Counted from the first letter of the stretch, positions 8,413 to 15,399 are shown. The stretch: 43,714 nucleotides of DNA from Lutibacter sp. (GCA_027449025.1 DAIDMK010000023.1:1-43714); one strand, 5' to 3'. Numbers and translations: made by a program. The notes: generated by a model from the letters alone, not told the origin.

Positions 8413-9925
8413 TTTTCTTTTCTTTTATGGTTGGTAAATAAACTTTAAAAGTCATTCCGCTGGTTAAATTTATTTGTGATTCTATGCTCCCTTTATGTTG
8501 TTTTATAATATTGTAACATACCGTTAAGCCAAGACCAGTTCCTTGCTTTATTTTTTTTAAGGTGAAGAAAGGGTCAAAAATTGCTTTAAGATTTTTTTCC
8601 GCAATGCCAATTCCATTGTCTGAAATTTCAAAAATCGTCTTGTCATCTTCAAAATTAAGATTTATGATCAATTCGCCGTTCAAACTGGAATTTTCCAATT
8701 TTTTTTCATTAATGGCGTCAATACTGTTTAACACCAAGTTTAAAATTACCTGCTCAATATGATTTTGGCTGCCATAACCCAATTTTTTATGGTTATTGTA
8801 ATTTTTAACAATGGCAATGCGAGATTTTTCAAGCTGAAATGAGGATAAAAGCAATACATTTTCAATAACATCAACCAAATTGAACTCGGTAAATTCAAAA
8901 ACGGGTTTTCTGGTAAAATTTAATAAACCGCCTACAACTTTTTCTATTTTTAAAACTGCTTCCTCCATCAATTCAATATAAACAATGTTCTGTTTGATAT
9001 TTTCAGGTGCTTCAGAAATTCTTCTCAAGCAATTTTTGATACCTGCTATCGGGTTATTGATTTCATGTGCCAAACCAGCAGAAAGTGTACCTAAAGACGC
9101 CATTTTTTCTGCTTGAATCAGGGAAATTTGCGCTTCATTTAATTCAGTATATGTTTTTTGGAGCCGCTCAACCATTTCATTGAATTTTTTGTTTAGCACA
9201 TCAATTTCGTCCTCTGTATTTAATACCTGGTTAAAATTCAAAAAACTGACCAATGAATTTTGCTTTTCAAAAGTATTTTCAGAACCCAATAAACTTTTAA
9301 AATTGAGGTTTTCAGCAGTAATCCTCATCATTTTAAGCGGATAGGTAATTACATAGGAAAACAAAAAAGCCCCAATTACGCCTATTATTAAAAACAAGAC
9401 GACCATTAACAAGAAAAAATTGTTGATGGAGTGGATACTTTTTACAAAATCTTCTTCATAAATTCCAATACGAACCTTTCCCAAATTACCTTGAAGAATA
9501 GGAACAGCCATATCTCTAATAACATTGTCTGGCGTGCTTTTTTCGCTAATTTTAACAATATTTTCCAGCGAAGCGAGCGCATTGTTTATTTTCAATAATT
9601 TCTGCGGAATTTCATCGTTAAAAGTATGTGCCAATACTTTATTATTGCCGTCTAAAACAATAATATACGCCACACTTGAATCAATTTTCATCTTATTGGA
9701 AACCATTTTGTCCAAACCAGCAATATCATCATACAAAATAAAACTGACACTGTTATCTGCAATGCCTTTTGCATTATTAATTCCGTAATAATTGATCTCT
9801 TTTTCGAATAAACTATATATGGTGTTGTTGATAAAAAACAAGTTTATATAGCCAAATAGGGCGACAATCGCCACAATAGCAATGGTGAATTTCCAAAATA
9901 AAGATAAGAAGGAAGGTTTTTTCAT
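8405..9925 (-). CDS. Membrane sensor histidine kinase
   Basis: A 506-residue kinase. Membrane helices at about 12-33 and 170-193 bracket a periplasmic region of some 135 residues that has a Cache/PAS-like strand (AYIIVLDGNNKVLAHTF). A HAMP-like linker and coiled coil follow, then a HisKA H-box with phosphoacceptor His287 (GLAHEINNP), and a HATPase domain with the N box (NLVLNSIDAI), DNGIGI and GTGLGL. The start overlaps the PhnD-like gene by 4 bp and the end overlaps the regulator by 8 bp, so the three proteins are translationally coupled. It probably reads the state of the PhnD-like lipoprotein, as in other systems that pair a PhnD-like protein with a kinase. Confidence 0.93.
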   Translation of the reverse strand: MKKPSFLSLFWKFTIAIVAIVALFGYINLFFINNTIYSLFEKEINYYGINNAKGIADNSVSFILYDDIAGLDKMVSNKMKIDSSVAYIIVLDGNNKVLAHTFNDEIPQKLLKINNALASLENIVKISEKSTPDNVIRDMAVPILQGNLGKVRIGIYEEDFVKSIHSINNFFLLMVVLFLIIGVIGAFLFSYVITYPLKMMRITAENLNFKSLLGSENTFEKQNSLVSFLNFNQVLNTEDEIDVLNKKFNEMVERLQKTYTELNEAQISLIQAEKMASLGTLSAGLAHEINNPIAGIKNCLRRISEAPENIKQNIVYIELMEEAVLKIEKVVGGLLNFTRKPVFEFTEFNLVDVIENVLLLSSFQLEKSRIAIVKNYNNHKKLGYGSQNHIEQVILNLVLNSIDAINEKKLENSSLNGELIINLNFEDDKTIFEISDNGIGIAEKNLKAIFDPFFTLKKIKQGTGLGLTVCYNIIKQHKGSIESQINLTSGMTFKVYLPTIKEKKNE

Positions 9926-10839
9926 TTTTTAATATCCACTAAATTTTTTCTGATACTGTTATAATTTTCGTCGTTTCCTTCAATGAATTTATCAATCATT
10001 AATTTGCTTAAAATTTGCTTTCCGGTGGAATCATTATGAATATTAAGAAAAATATTTTTGAGTTTCTGTTTGGTGACGGCATCAATACTTTTTGACACCA
10101 CTACAGGAGGAATTCCGTATTCTTCCGATTTTTCAATAACTTTAATGTTCTTAACTTTTTCTGGGTGGTGTTTGGCTAAATATTCAAATATTAAGCCGTC
10201 AACAGTGGCTCCGTCCACAATTTTTTTAGCGACTAACTGTATTGAAGCATCGTGGGCATTAGAGTACATTGTTTTATTAAAATAAGTATCCAAATCAAAT
10301 CCTAATTCTTTAATCCGCTTTAGTGCATATAACTTTCCCGTGTTTGAAAGCGGATCGGTATAGGCAAAAGATTTTGCTTTTAATTGTTGAAAATTTTCAA
10401 TATTTGAGGATTTGTGTACAATAATATAGGCTTGATAAAAAGGTTTGCCATTAAACAAAGGCATTGCCAATAGTTCGACCGTATTTTTCTCCTTGGCAAT
10501 TACATAAGCCAAAGAACAAATAAAAGCCAAATCAACTTCGTTGTTTGCTAATAAATTATTTGCTTCTTCATAGGTTTTTCTTTGTTTGAATTCCACTTTA
10601 TAATTGAGCTCTTTGGAAATATAATCAAACAAATCTCTGTAATAAATATAGGTTTCTTGCGGAGTGATAATGGCAGAAACTGCCACTTTTAGTTTTTGAA
10701 TGGAATCGGTTTTTGAAAATTGTTCTTGCCCAAAATTTTGCTTTGAAAAATCTATAATAATTGGTTCTTCTGAATTTTGTTTTGAATTATTACAGCCAAA
10801 AAACAGCAGTATACTTGCAAAATAAACAATCAATTTCAT
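9922..10839 (-). CDS. PhnD-like periplasmic binding lipoprotein, probable co-sensor
   Basis: A 305-residue protein with a lipoprotein signal (LLFFGC, lipid-modified Cys16) and a type-2 periplasmic binding fold of the phosphate/phosphonate-binding PhnD class (VDLAFICSLAYV, then FAYTDPLSNTGKLYA). No ABC transporter permease or ATPase is nearby; instead it is coupled to a kinase and a regulator. TtrS carries a PhnD-like domain fused to its kinase, and arsenite regulation uses a separate PhnD-like AioX, so a sensing role is strongly suggested. Cys108 is the only other cysteine and sits in the predicted ligand pocket. The ligand is unknown. Confidence 0.85.
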   Translation of the reverse strand: MKLIVYFASILLFFGCNNSKQNSEEPIIIDFSKQNFGQEQFSKTDSIQKLKVAVSAIITPQETYIYYRDLFDYISKELNYKVEFKQRKTYEEANNLLANNEVDLAFICSLAYVIAKEKNTVELLAMPLFNGKPFYQAYIIVHKSSNIENFQQLKAKSFAYTDPLSNTGKLYALKRIKELGFDLDTYFNKTMYSNAHDASIQLVAKKIVDGATVDGLIFEYLAKHHPEKVKNIKVIEKSEEYGIPPVVVSKSIDAVTKQKLKNIFLNIHNDSTGKQILSKLMIDKFIEGNDENYNSIRKNLVDIKK

Positions 10840-10868
10840 ATGTAAATATTTAATGTTTTAATCGGTCT

Positions 10869-10906
10869 CCCAATTGATTGGGATCAATTCGCATAGTTGA
10901 ATTGGT
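10869..10906 (-). promoter_or_regulatory. Paired inverted repeats in the sensor operon leader
   Basis: CCCAATTGATTGGG (10869-10882) is a 6-bp-arm inverted repeat, and CAATTC (10885-10890) pairs with GAATTG (10899-10904) across 8 nt. The outer CCAATT and AATTGG halves can also pair with each other, so two alternative folds are possible. They lie between the predicted promoter and the lipoprotein start. They may be operators or a leader structure. Confidence 0.4.
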
Positions 10907-10970
10907 CTTTGCATCGAGTTTTCCGTTATGCTTATTTCAATCACGATAAATTTATTTATGATTAATTTCA

Positions 10971-10978
10971 CAAATATA
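10971..10978 (-). promoter_or_regulatory. Bacteroidota -7 promoter element for the sensor operon
   Basis: The minus strand reads TATATTTG, a perfect TAnnTTTG. No clear TTG -33 box is found at the usual distance. The leader to the lipoprotein gene would be about 125 nt. From here to 11170 I see no gene; the tract is AT-rich with scattered stops in all frames. Confidence 0.45.
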
Positions 10979-11179
10979 CTTATAATTCTCTACTAATTTT
11001 TAGGTTATAACTTTTGTTAAAATTGCTGTCAAGGGTTAATAATACGAATACGTAGTCAACAGATTCTACTTTCGCTACAAAGACCAAATATTTTTCACAC
11101 GCTCATCAATTCCTTCCTATTAGGCACAGAAAAAAACCAAACATTTTATTTTTAATGGCTTTTATAAAATTAAATTTGA

Positions 11180-11268
11180 TATATTTGAAAATCAGGGTTG
11201 TCGCTAGGTGGCCCATCTTTTTAAAATAACCCACCACGTTTACAGCAATTTTCGAGGTGGGTTTTTTC
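11180..11268 (+). ncRNA. Candidate small RNA with own promoter and terminator
   Basis: On the plus strand a perfect TATATTTG -7 element (11180-11187) is followed by about 75 nt with no ORF and then a strong rho-independent terminator ending at 11267. The predicted transcript starts near 11194 and contains GGGTTGTCGCTAGGTGGCCC before the terminator stem. No -33 box is clear. I do not recognise an RNA family. It lies at the left edge of the integrated element. Confidence 0.35.
11228..11268 (+). terminator. Rho-independent terminator
   Basis: AACCCACC (11228-11235) pairs perfectly with GGTGGGTT (11256-11263), and the plus strand continues with a T-run. No protein gene ends here on the plus strand, which is why a small RNA is proposed. 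Confidence 0.75.
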
Positions 11269-11269
11269 A

Positions 11270-11317
11270 TTATCGCTTATCAACTGATGTTTGATCAAAA
11301 CTTATAAGGTTAAACAT
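11270..11317 (-). pseudogene. Extra copy of an ATPase 3' end (remnant A)
   Basis: Forty-eight bases encode MFNLISFDQTSVDKR and a stop, matching the C-termini of both nearby ATPases (MFN[IL]ISF...DKR). An in-frame stop lies directly before the Met. It starts 47 bp downstream of the ATPase gene that ends at 11365, so it is a duplicated 3' end, not a gene. Confidence 0.75.
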
Positions 11318-11362
11318 TTACTCATCCCCTTTTTATTGGTTTTTGTATTCGTGAATGTTTAA
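11297..11362. repeat. 66-bp direct repeat, copy 1 (copy 2 at 12149-12214)
   Basis: The two tracts agree at almost every base, from AAAACTTATAAGG to TTCGTGAATGTTTA. Each carries the start of a remnant C-terminus and the spacer to the ATPase stop codon. The repeats show that a unit of gene, spacer and extra 3' end was duplicated in tandem. Confidence 0.85.
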
Positions 11363-11364
11363 TC

Positions 11365-12021
11365 TCAAATCCGTTTATCTTTTGATGATTTGGCAAAGCT
11401 TATGATATTAAACATTTCGTCCAAACTACTTGTAAACTGGCTGCCATAACGTGCTTCGAGTTCTTCGACGTTGAGGTTGGTAGTGATGTATGTCTTTACG
11501 TTTTTTGTTTTGAAAAGGTCGTAGCGCGAAAGCAATATTTCTTCCATTACGTTGCAATCTTTTGTGTTGTGGCAGCCTGTTGGTTCCAATCCCAGATCAT
11601 CAAAACAATAGTCTTGGGTGTCCTTGTATTTTTCCAATACTTCAAATCCGGCTTCATTGAAATCGTTCACGATGTTGCGTATTGGAATTATTTCATATTT
11701 AATTTTATTCCAATTGGAACTTGGCAATAAATTCATCAGCGTTGTTTTTCCGCAACCTACCGGGCCGGAAATCAACAATCCTTTGTTGATGTCTAATCCA
11801 ATTATTGCTCCAGCATTTTGGTCTTGAATAAAGTAACAGTATAATATCAACAGCAAAGCCCTATCTTCTTTGTGTAGTTTGAAATTTTTTTCGAACATGA
11901 AAAGACTTTTGACTTGGAGGGATAATTTTAATTTGTATAAACTATAGCCAGGGATGCTGTTATCCCATTCACTGAATAGAAATTTCGACAATCTTTGGAT
12001 TTTAATACGTGATGTTTTCAT
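11365..12021 (-). CDS. DnaC/IstB-like ATPase, paralogue 1 (arginine finger region lost)
   Basis: A 218-residue AAA+ protein of the DnaC helicase-loader type. Walker A is GPVGCGKTT (86-94), Walker B CFDDLG (139-144), sensor 1 ITTNLN (179-184). In the C-terminal region the intact paralogue reads YGSRVRSRMREMF, while this one reads YGSQFTSSLDEMF: all four arginines are gone. In DnaC-family proteins arginines here act as finger or sensor residues, so this copy may bind ATP but fail to hydrolyse it or act in a mixed oligomer. It is the same length as paralogue 2, and the 60 bp before both starts are conserved. Confidence 0.75.
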   Translation of the reverse strand: MKTSRIKIQRLSKFLFSEWDNSIPGYSLYKLKLSLQVKSLFMFEKNFKLHKEDRALLLILYCYFIQDQNAGAIIGLDINKGLLISGPVGCGKTTLMNLLPSSNWNKIKYEIIPIRNIVNDFNEAGFEVLEKYKDTQDYCFDDLGLEPTGCHNTKDCNVMEEILLSRYDLFKTKNVKTYITTNLNVEELEARYGSQFTSSLDEMFNIISFAKSSKDKRI

Positions 12022-12118
12022 AATGTTGTTTTTAGTTTTAAATTAATAATTTGATATTTTATCATATTTGTTCATTTTGACTCACTCAATTTTTTTTGAT
12101 GTTCGTGAATGTTTAAAC

Positions 12119-12169
12119 TTACTTTCTTTTGTCAACAGAAGCTTTATCAAAACTAATAAGGTTAAACAT
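12119..12169 (-). pseudogene. Extra copy of an ATPase 3' end (remnant B)
   Basis: Fifty-one bases encode MFNLISFDKASVDKRK and a stop, nearly the C-terminus of paralogue 2 (MFNLISFDSSTTDKRK). An in-frame stop precedes the Met. It lies 46 bp downstream of paralogue 2, the same layout as remnant A behind paralogue 1. Confidence 0.78.
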
Positions 12170-12215
12170 TTACTCATTCCCTTTTTTATTGGTTTTTGTA
12201 TTCGTGAATGTTCAA

Positions 12216-12872
12216 CTATTTACGTTTGTCGGTAGTTGAACTATCAAAGCTGATCAAGTTGAACATTTCCCTCATTCTACTTCTCACCCGGCTGCCGTAA
12301 CGAGCTTCCAGTTCTTCAGCGTTGAGGTTGGTGGTGATGTGCGTTTTTACGTTTTTTGTTTTGAAAAGGTCGTAACGCGAAAGCAGTATTTCTCCCATTA
12401 CATTGCATTCTTTGGTGTAATGGCAACCAGTTGGTTCAACTCCCAGATCATCGAAACAATAGTTTTTGGTGTCGTTGTATTTTTCCAGTACTTCAAATCC
12501 GGCAGCATTGAAATTGAAAACAATGTTTCGTGTTGGGATGATTTCATAATTGGTTTTGTGTGGCGCCAAATATGGCAACAGTTTCATCAGTGATGTTTTT
12601 CCGCAGCCGACAGGACCCGAAAGCAACAAGCCTTTGTTGGTGTCGATTCCCATTTTTGCGCAAGTCTGGTGATCTTGGATGTAGTAACAGCATAGTTTGA
12701 AAAGCAAAGATTCATCTTCTTTGTAGAGCCGGAAATTTTTATCGAAAATCAGACAGCCTTTGATGTTGAGGTAGGCTATTATTTTTTCAAAATCGTAGTG
12801 AACGATGTTGTTTTTTAGTTCTCCGATTTGAAAATTTGAGGTGCCTTCGGTTTTTATGTGTGGTGTTTTCAT
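12216..12872 (-). CDS. DnaC/IstB-like ATPase, paralogue 2
   Basis: A 218-residue AAA+ protein. An upstream Met at 12962 would add 30 residues, but I choose 12872 because the protein then has the same length and the same MKT start as paralogue 1, and the DNA before both starts is alike. Walker A GPVGCGKTS (86-94), Walker B CFDDLG (139-144), sensor 1 ITTNLN (179-184) and an arginine-rich YGSRVRSRMREMF segment (192-204) are all kept. It probably loads a replicative helicase or assists the initiator-like protein encoded upstream. Confidence 0.8.
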   Translation of the reverse strand: MKTPHIKTEGTSNFQIGELKNNIVHYDFEKIIAYLNIKGCLIFDKNFRLYKEDESLLFKLCCYYIQDHQTCAKMGIDTNKGLLLSGPVGCGKTSLMKLLPYLAPHKTNYEIIPTRNIVFNFNAAGFEVLEKYNDTKNYCFDDLGVEPTGCHYTKECNVMGEILLSRYDLFKTKNVKTHITTNLNAEELEARYGSRVRSRMREMFNLISFDSSTTDKRK

Positions 12873-12932
12873 AGAATTATTTTTATTTTTAATTAATTGA
12901 TTTGAAATTTTACCATGTTTGTTCATTTTTGT

Positions 12933-12963
12933 CTTGACACAAAAACGAACCAAAAAAGTCAAG
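12933..12963. repeat. Inverted repeat in the spacer before ATPase paralogue 2
   Basis: CTTGAC and GTCAAG form 6-bp arms around a 19-nt A-rich loop. The rest of the 12873-13158 spacer has open frames on the plus strand, but their composition and lack of family features make them unconvincing as genes. The tract looks like a dispersed intergenic repeat. Confidence 0.3.
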
Positions 12964-13158
12964 CCTTGGATTTTCGCCGGTCAAATTGGTTCTCGAATCC
13001 TAAAAGAAATGAACTCGCTGCGCTCAGACAGCATTTCTTTTTACGGATTCTTCAAACATTTGACGCTCGCCTCCAAATCCTATGGCGGGTTAAGTTTTTG
13101 TTTTCATAGTTGTGATTTTTTATAAGTTATTTGGTTAAATTGATGGTGGAATATTTTT

Positions 13159-13881
13159 CTACAATGGTTGGTTGTAGTTTTTGTTTCGATTGGTATGCAA
13201 GTTGTCCTTATTTTGGACTGGTGGCAAAAAAGCGTTTTTTTCTGTTTGAATTTCTTTGAATTTTAACATCCAGTTTTGGGCTGTTGCCTGCCAATCGACA
13301 ATTTTTATTTTTCCGCCAATTTTCCAACCAATTCCCTGGTAGTGATTGAAGAATTTTTCAGCTTCAATTTGGGGCCAGTTTTCTTTTTTAAAAAAAGATA
13401 AAATTTCATTTTTTTGCTCAGCTTGCCCAAGTTTATAAAAGTTTGTTATTTGTTTATTATGTTTGTTATTGTTTATATAAGGCCCCGATACTTGTACACT
13501 AGCTGTACCACTTTTGGCAGGGACTTGTCCCACTACTTGTTCACTACCTGTACCACTTTTGGTACGGACTTGTTCACTACTTGTACCAAAATTGAACATC
13601 TTAATACTGCTGCCAATTTGGGGATTGTATGAAGGTAAATATTCCAGATATTGCCACTCGTGCAAATCTTTGAGGCATTTGTGATAAGTACCCTTGGAAC
13701 CAATTCTTGATAAGCCCATAATTTCATTTCTGTTGATATAAAATTCATCCGTAAAACGTGCATTGTTCCATTGATAAAAAAGCACCACATACATACTGAC
13801 ATGTGTAGCGTTTAAGCGTTTGTCGTGACTTAATTTCAGGAAGAAGCTGTTTAGGTGAATTATGTAATTTACCTCCGGCAT
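13159..13881 (-). CDS. Replication-initiator-like winged-helix protein
   Basis: A 240-residue protein. The N-terminal part (about 1-95) looks like a winged helix of the replication-initiator type (INRNEIMGLSRIGSKGTYHKCLKDL, a phrase split across residues about 48-72). A low-complexity linker at about 100-132 repeats SEQV and KSGT. The C-terminal part has a motif GIGWKIGGKIKIVDWQA that resembles the DnaD-like tail of phage replisome organisers. It sits 5 bp downstream of the helix-turn-helix gene and upstream of the DnaC-like ATPases, so together they look like a small primosome module. The exact family is uncertain. Confidence 0.6.
   Translation of the reverse strand: MPEVNYIIHLNSFFLKLSHDKRLNATHVSMYVVLFYQWNNARFTDEFYINRNEIMGLSRIGSKGTYHKCLKDLHEWQYLEYLPSYNPQIGSSIKMFNFGTSSEQVRTKSGTGSEQVVGQVPAKSGTASVQVSGPYINNNKHNKQITNFYKLGQAEQKNEILSFFKKENWPQIEAEKFFNHYQGIGWKIGGKIKIVDWQATAQNWMLKFKEIQTEKNAFLPPVQNKDNLHTNRNKNYNQPL
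13490..13590. repeat. 45-bp tandem repeat inside the initiator-like gene
   Basis: Two 33-bp blocks (13490-13522 and 13535-13567) beginning ACTTG are separated by a 12-bp ACTTG block, and further partial units follow to 13590. The 45-bp period equals 15 codons, so the frame is kept and the linker of the protein can change length. Confidence 0.7.
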
Positions 13882-13886
13882 TCATT

Positions 13887-14165
13887 TTAGAATTTATTAT
13901 GAATACTGTTTTCTTTCAACAATTTGTAAATTTCTTCGGCATCATAGAAAATGATGCCGCCAATTTTTGTGTATGGAAGCGTTCCGTTAATTCTTAATGT
14001 TTGGAGTGTTCCAGAACTGACATTTAAAACTCTCTTCAATTCTGATGATTTAAGATATTTTTTGGATAGAGAAGATCCTGCTGTTTTAAGGATCTTTTTG
14101 AAGTCCTCCAACAATTCGATTTTGAATTCTCTAAGGTCATCTGTAGTGATAATTTCTTTTGGCAT
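13887..14165 (-). CDS. Helix-turn-helix protein, excisionase-like
   Basis: A 92-residue protein whose residues about 37-88 form a MerR/excisionase-type helix-turn-helix (SSELKRVLNVSSGTLQTLR, then LPYTKIGGIIFYDAEEI). Small proteins of this kind accompany RteC and integrases in Bacteroidota elements, where they control excision or replication. Both copies of the duplicated operator-like repeat lie in its upstream region, so autoregulation is likely. It is spaced 5 bp from the initiator-like gene. Confidence 0.78.
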   Translation of the reverse strand: MPKEIITTDDLREFKIELLEDFKKILKTAGSSLSKKYLKSSELKRVLNVSSGTLQTLRINGTLPYTKIGGIIFYDAEEIYKLLKENSIHNKF

Positions 14166-14246
14166 TATTGTTCTTGTTTTAGGTTAATAAAGTTTTATAG
14201 CGATTTGACTTTCGTAAAACAAAGCTGGGAAGTTTTTTTGAGAATC

Positions 14247-14296
14247 TTTAGGTAGTCGTTAGGTAGTACCTAAAAAATTTAACATTTCTAAAAACA
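14247..14296. repeat. Operator-like direct repeat, copy 1 (copy 2 at 14483-14532)
   Basis: The first 30 bp are identical in both copies and the next 20 differ at only a few positions. Each copy contains TTAGGTAGTACCTAA, an inverted repeat with 6-bp arms, preceded by another AGGTAGT half-site. The two copies lie 236 bp apart upstream of the helix-turn-helix gene, a good layout for a DNA-looping operator or an iteron-type origin. Confidence 0.8.
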
Positions 14297-14308
14297 TAAC
14301 TGTCTGAT

Positions 14309-14437
14309 ATGTTGATTTTTGAAGAAAATTATTTTTTAAAATAATTTGAAAGTTCAGGATCTGGTGAAGTTGTTTTTGCAAATAATCTAAAAGCACAAGA
14401 AATGGAGAAGTTATTTTTAGAAAATTTAAAAATTTAA
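14309..14437 (+). pseudogene. Small plus-strand ORF interrupted by one stop
   Basis: One continuous frame of 42 codons carries an internal TAA at 14342-14344. The part after the stop reads GSGEVVFANNLKAQEMEKLF and so on to a TAA at 14435, which looks protein-like. It lies between the two operator-like repeats and 9 bp before a hairpin, all on the strand opposite to its neighbours. It may be a decayed small gene or may start at the internal ATG at 14402. No family recognised. Confidence 0.3.
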
Positions 14438-14445
14438 AGAAAAAA

Positions 14446-14474
14446 TAGGCGTTTTTTAGTTCAAAAAACGCCTA
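14446..14474. terminator. Perfect 12-bp hairpin
   Basis: TAGGCGTTTTTT (14446-14457) pairs with AAAAAACGCCTA (14463-14474) around 5 nt. It follows the small plus-strand ORF by 9 bp and lies between the RteC gene end and the helix-turn-helix start. It may end transcription from either side. Confidence 0.6.
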
Positions 14475-14562
14475 AAAGAAGTTTTAGGTAGTCGTTAGGT
14501 AGTACCTAAAAATTTTAACATTTTAAAAAACGTAAAGTATTGATAATTAGTAATTAAAAAAA

Positions 14563-15399
14563 TTACAGTTTTGAATTAATTTTTTTAATCAGTGCATTTT
14601 TTAGACTATCAAGGAATTTTGTTGGATCTTTTTCTCTGTCTCTAATTTGATCAAAAATTTTATGAATATTTCCCAAATTTATGTCAAAAATTAGTTCAAC
14701 CGCTGCAACAAATTTATTTAATTCAATCTCTCCATCTGATATTGCTTTCGACAAGTGTAAAGAAATAACAAGCTCAGCTAAAGCAGTTTTGGATGCAGTC
14801 CATCTTAATTTTTGCAGGATAGCCGGTCTGACTTCTTTAACAACATCCTCCTTTTTTGAGTTAAGCAGCTCTAGTTCACTGGTATAAAACTTCATAAGTA
14901 AATTGAATGTGACAATTTTTGATGCTAATTCATCGTGGCTGGTGGAAAATTCTGGATCTTCCAAATTTCTAATCATAAACAGATCCAATTGGGGGTCCTC
15001 TCTTAAAAAATAAATATGATCATATTTAGTAGCGTTGAGCCTACAGTATTTTGCAAACTCAAAAACATCAGCTTTTTTAACCTTCAATATCGCTATATGT
15101 TCTTTAATGTAAATTTGTTGTTCAGAAATTCCAGATTCTGGGAAATTGATCAGAAAATTATTTAATTCCAAATAGAAAAACAGTCTTCCGTGGATTTTGG
15201 GTTTTTGCTTTTTAAAAAAATGGATTTCATCTCTTGGTGAAATGGAATCCATATTTCTCATTTCCAATCTTAATTGAAATAGGCAGTCTCTTGCGATTTT
15301 TATGCTTTTTTCTACTTTACTTAATTTAGAAATATTTAATTTTTTTACATCAGTGATGGCTAAATCGAAATTATCGACTATCGTAGCAATTTTTTTCAT
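14563..15399 (-). CDS. rteC: RteC-family regulator
   Basis: A 278-residue protein whose C-terminal half has the family pattern LRWTASKTALAELVISLH, then AISDGEIEL, and REKDPTKFLDSLKNALIKK. RteC proteins control excision and transfer of Bacteroidota conjugative transposons such as CTnDOT. Here the gene lies between the integrase (84 bp away) and the operator-like repeats, in the same direction. The N-terminal half is less conserved in the family and I cannot subdivide it further. Confidence 0.88.
   Translation of the reverse strand: MKKIATIVDNFDLAITDVKKLNISKLSKVEKSIKIARDCLFQLRLEMRNMDSISPRDEIHFFKKQKPKIHGRLFFYLELNNFLINFPESGISEQQIYIKEHIAILKVKKADVFEFAKYCRLNATKYDHIYFLREDPQLDLFMIRNLEDPEFSTSHDELASKIVTFNLLMKFYTSELELLNSKKEDVVKEVRPAILQKLRWTASKTALAELVISLHLSKAISDGEIELNKFVAAVELIFDINLGNIHKIFDQIRDREKDPTKFLDSLKNALIKKINSKL

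Noticed and set aside
10980-11170. Possible decayed ORF on the minus strand between the sensor operon and the candidate RNA
   Set aside because: Stops occur in all frames and no family pattern could be recognised, so it is left as a non-coding spacer.
11228-11362. CRISPR-like or cassette array suggested by regularly spaced repeats
   Set aside because: The repeats are explained by duplicated ATPase 3' ends with homologous coding content, and only two units exist.
12873-12962. Thirty-residue N-terminal extension of ATPase paralogue 2
   Set aside because: The extension lacks a counterpart in paralogue 1, and the DNA it covers matches the non-coding leader of paralogue 1.
12915-13125. Two overlapping plus-strand ORFs of 64 and 68 codons in the spacer before ATPase paralogue 2
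   Set aside because: Both start inside the inverted repeat tract, overlap each other in different frames and have no family features. The DNA looks like a dispersed intergenic repeat.
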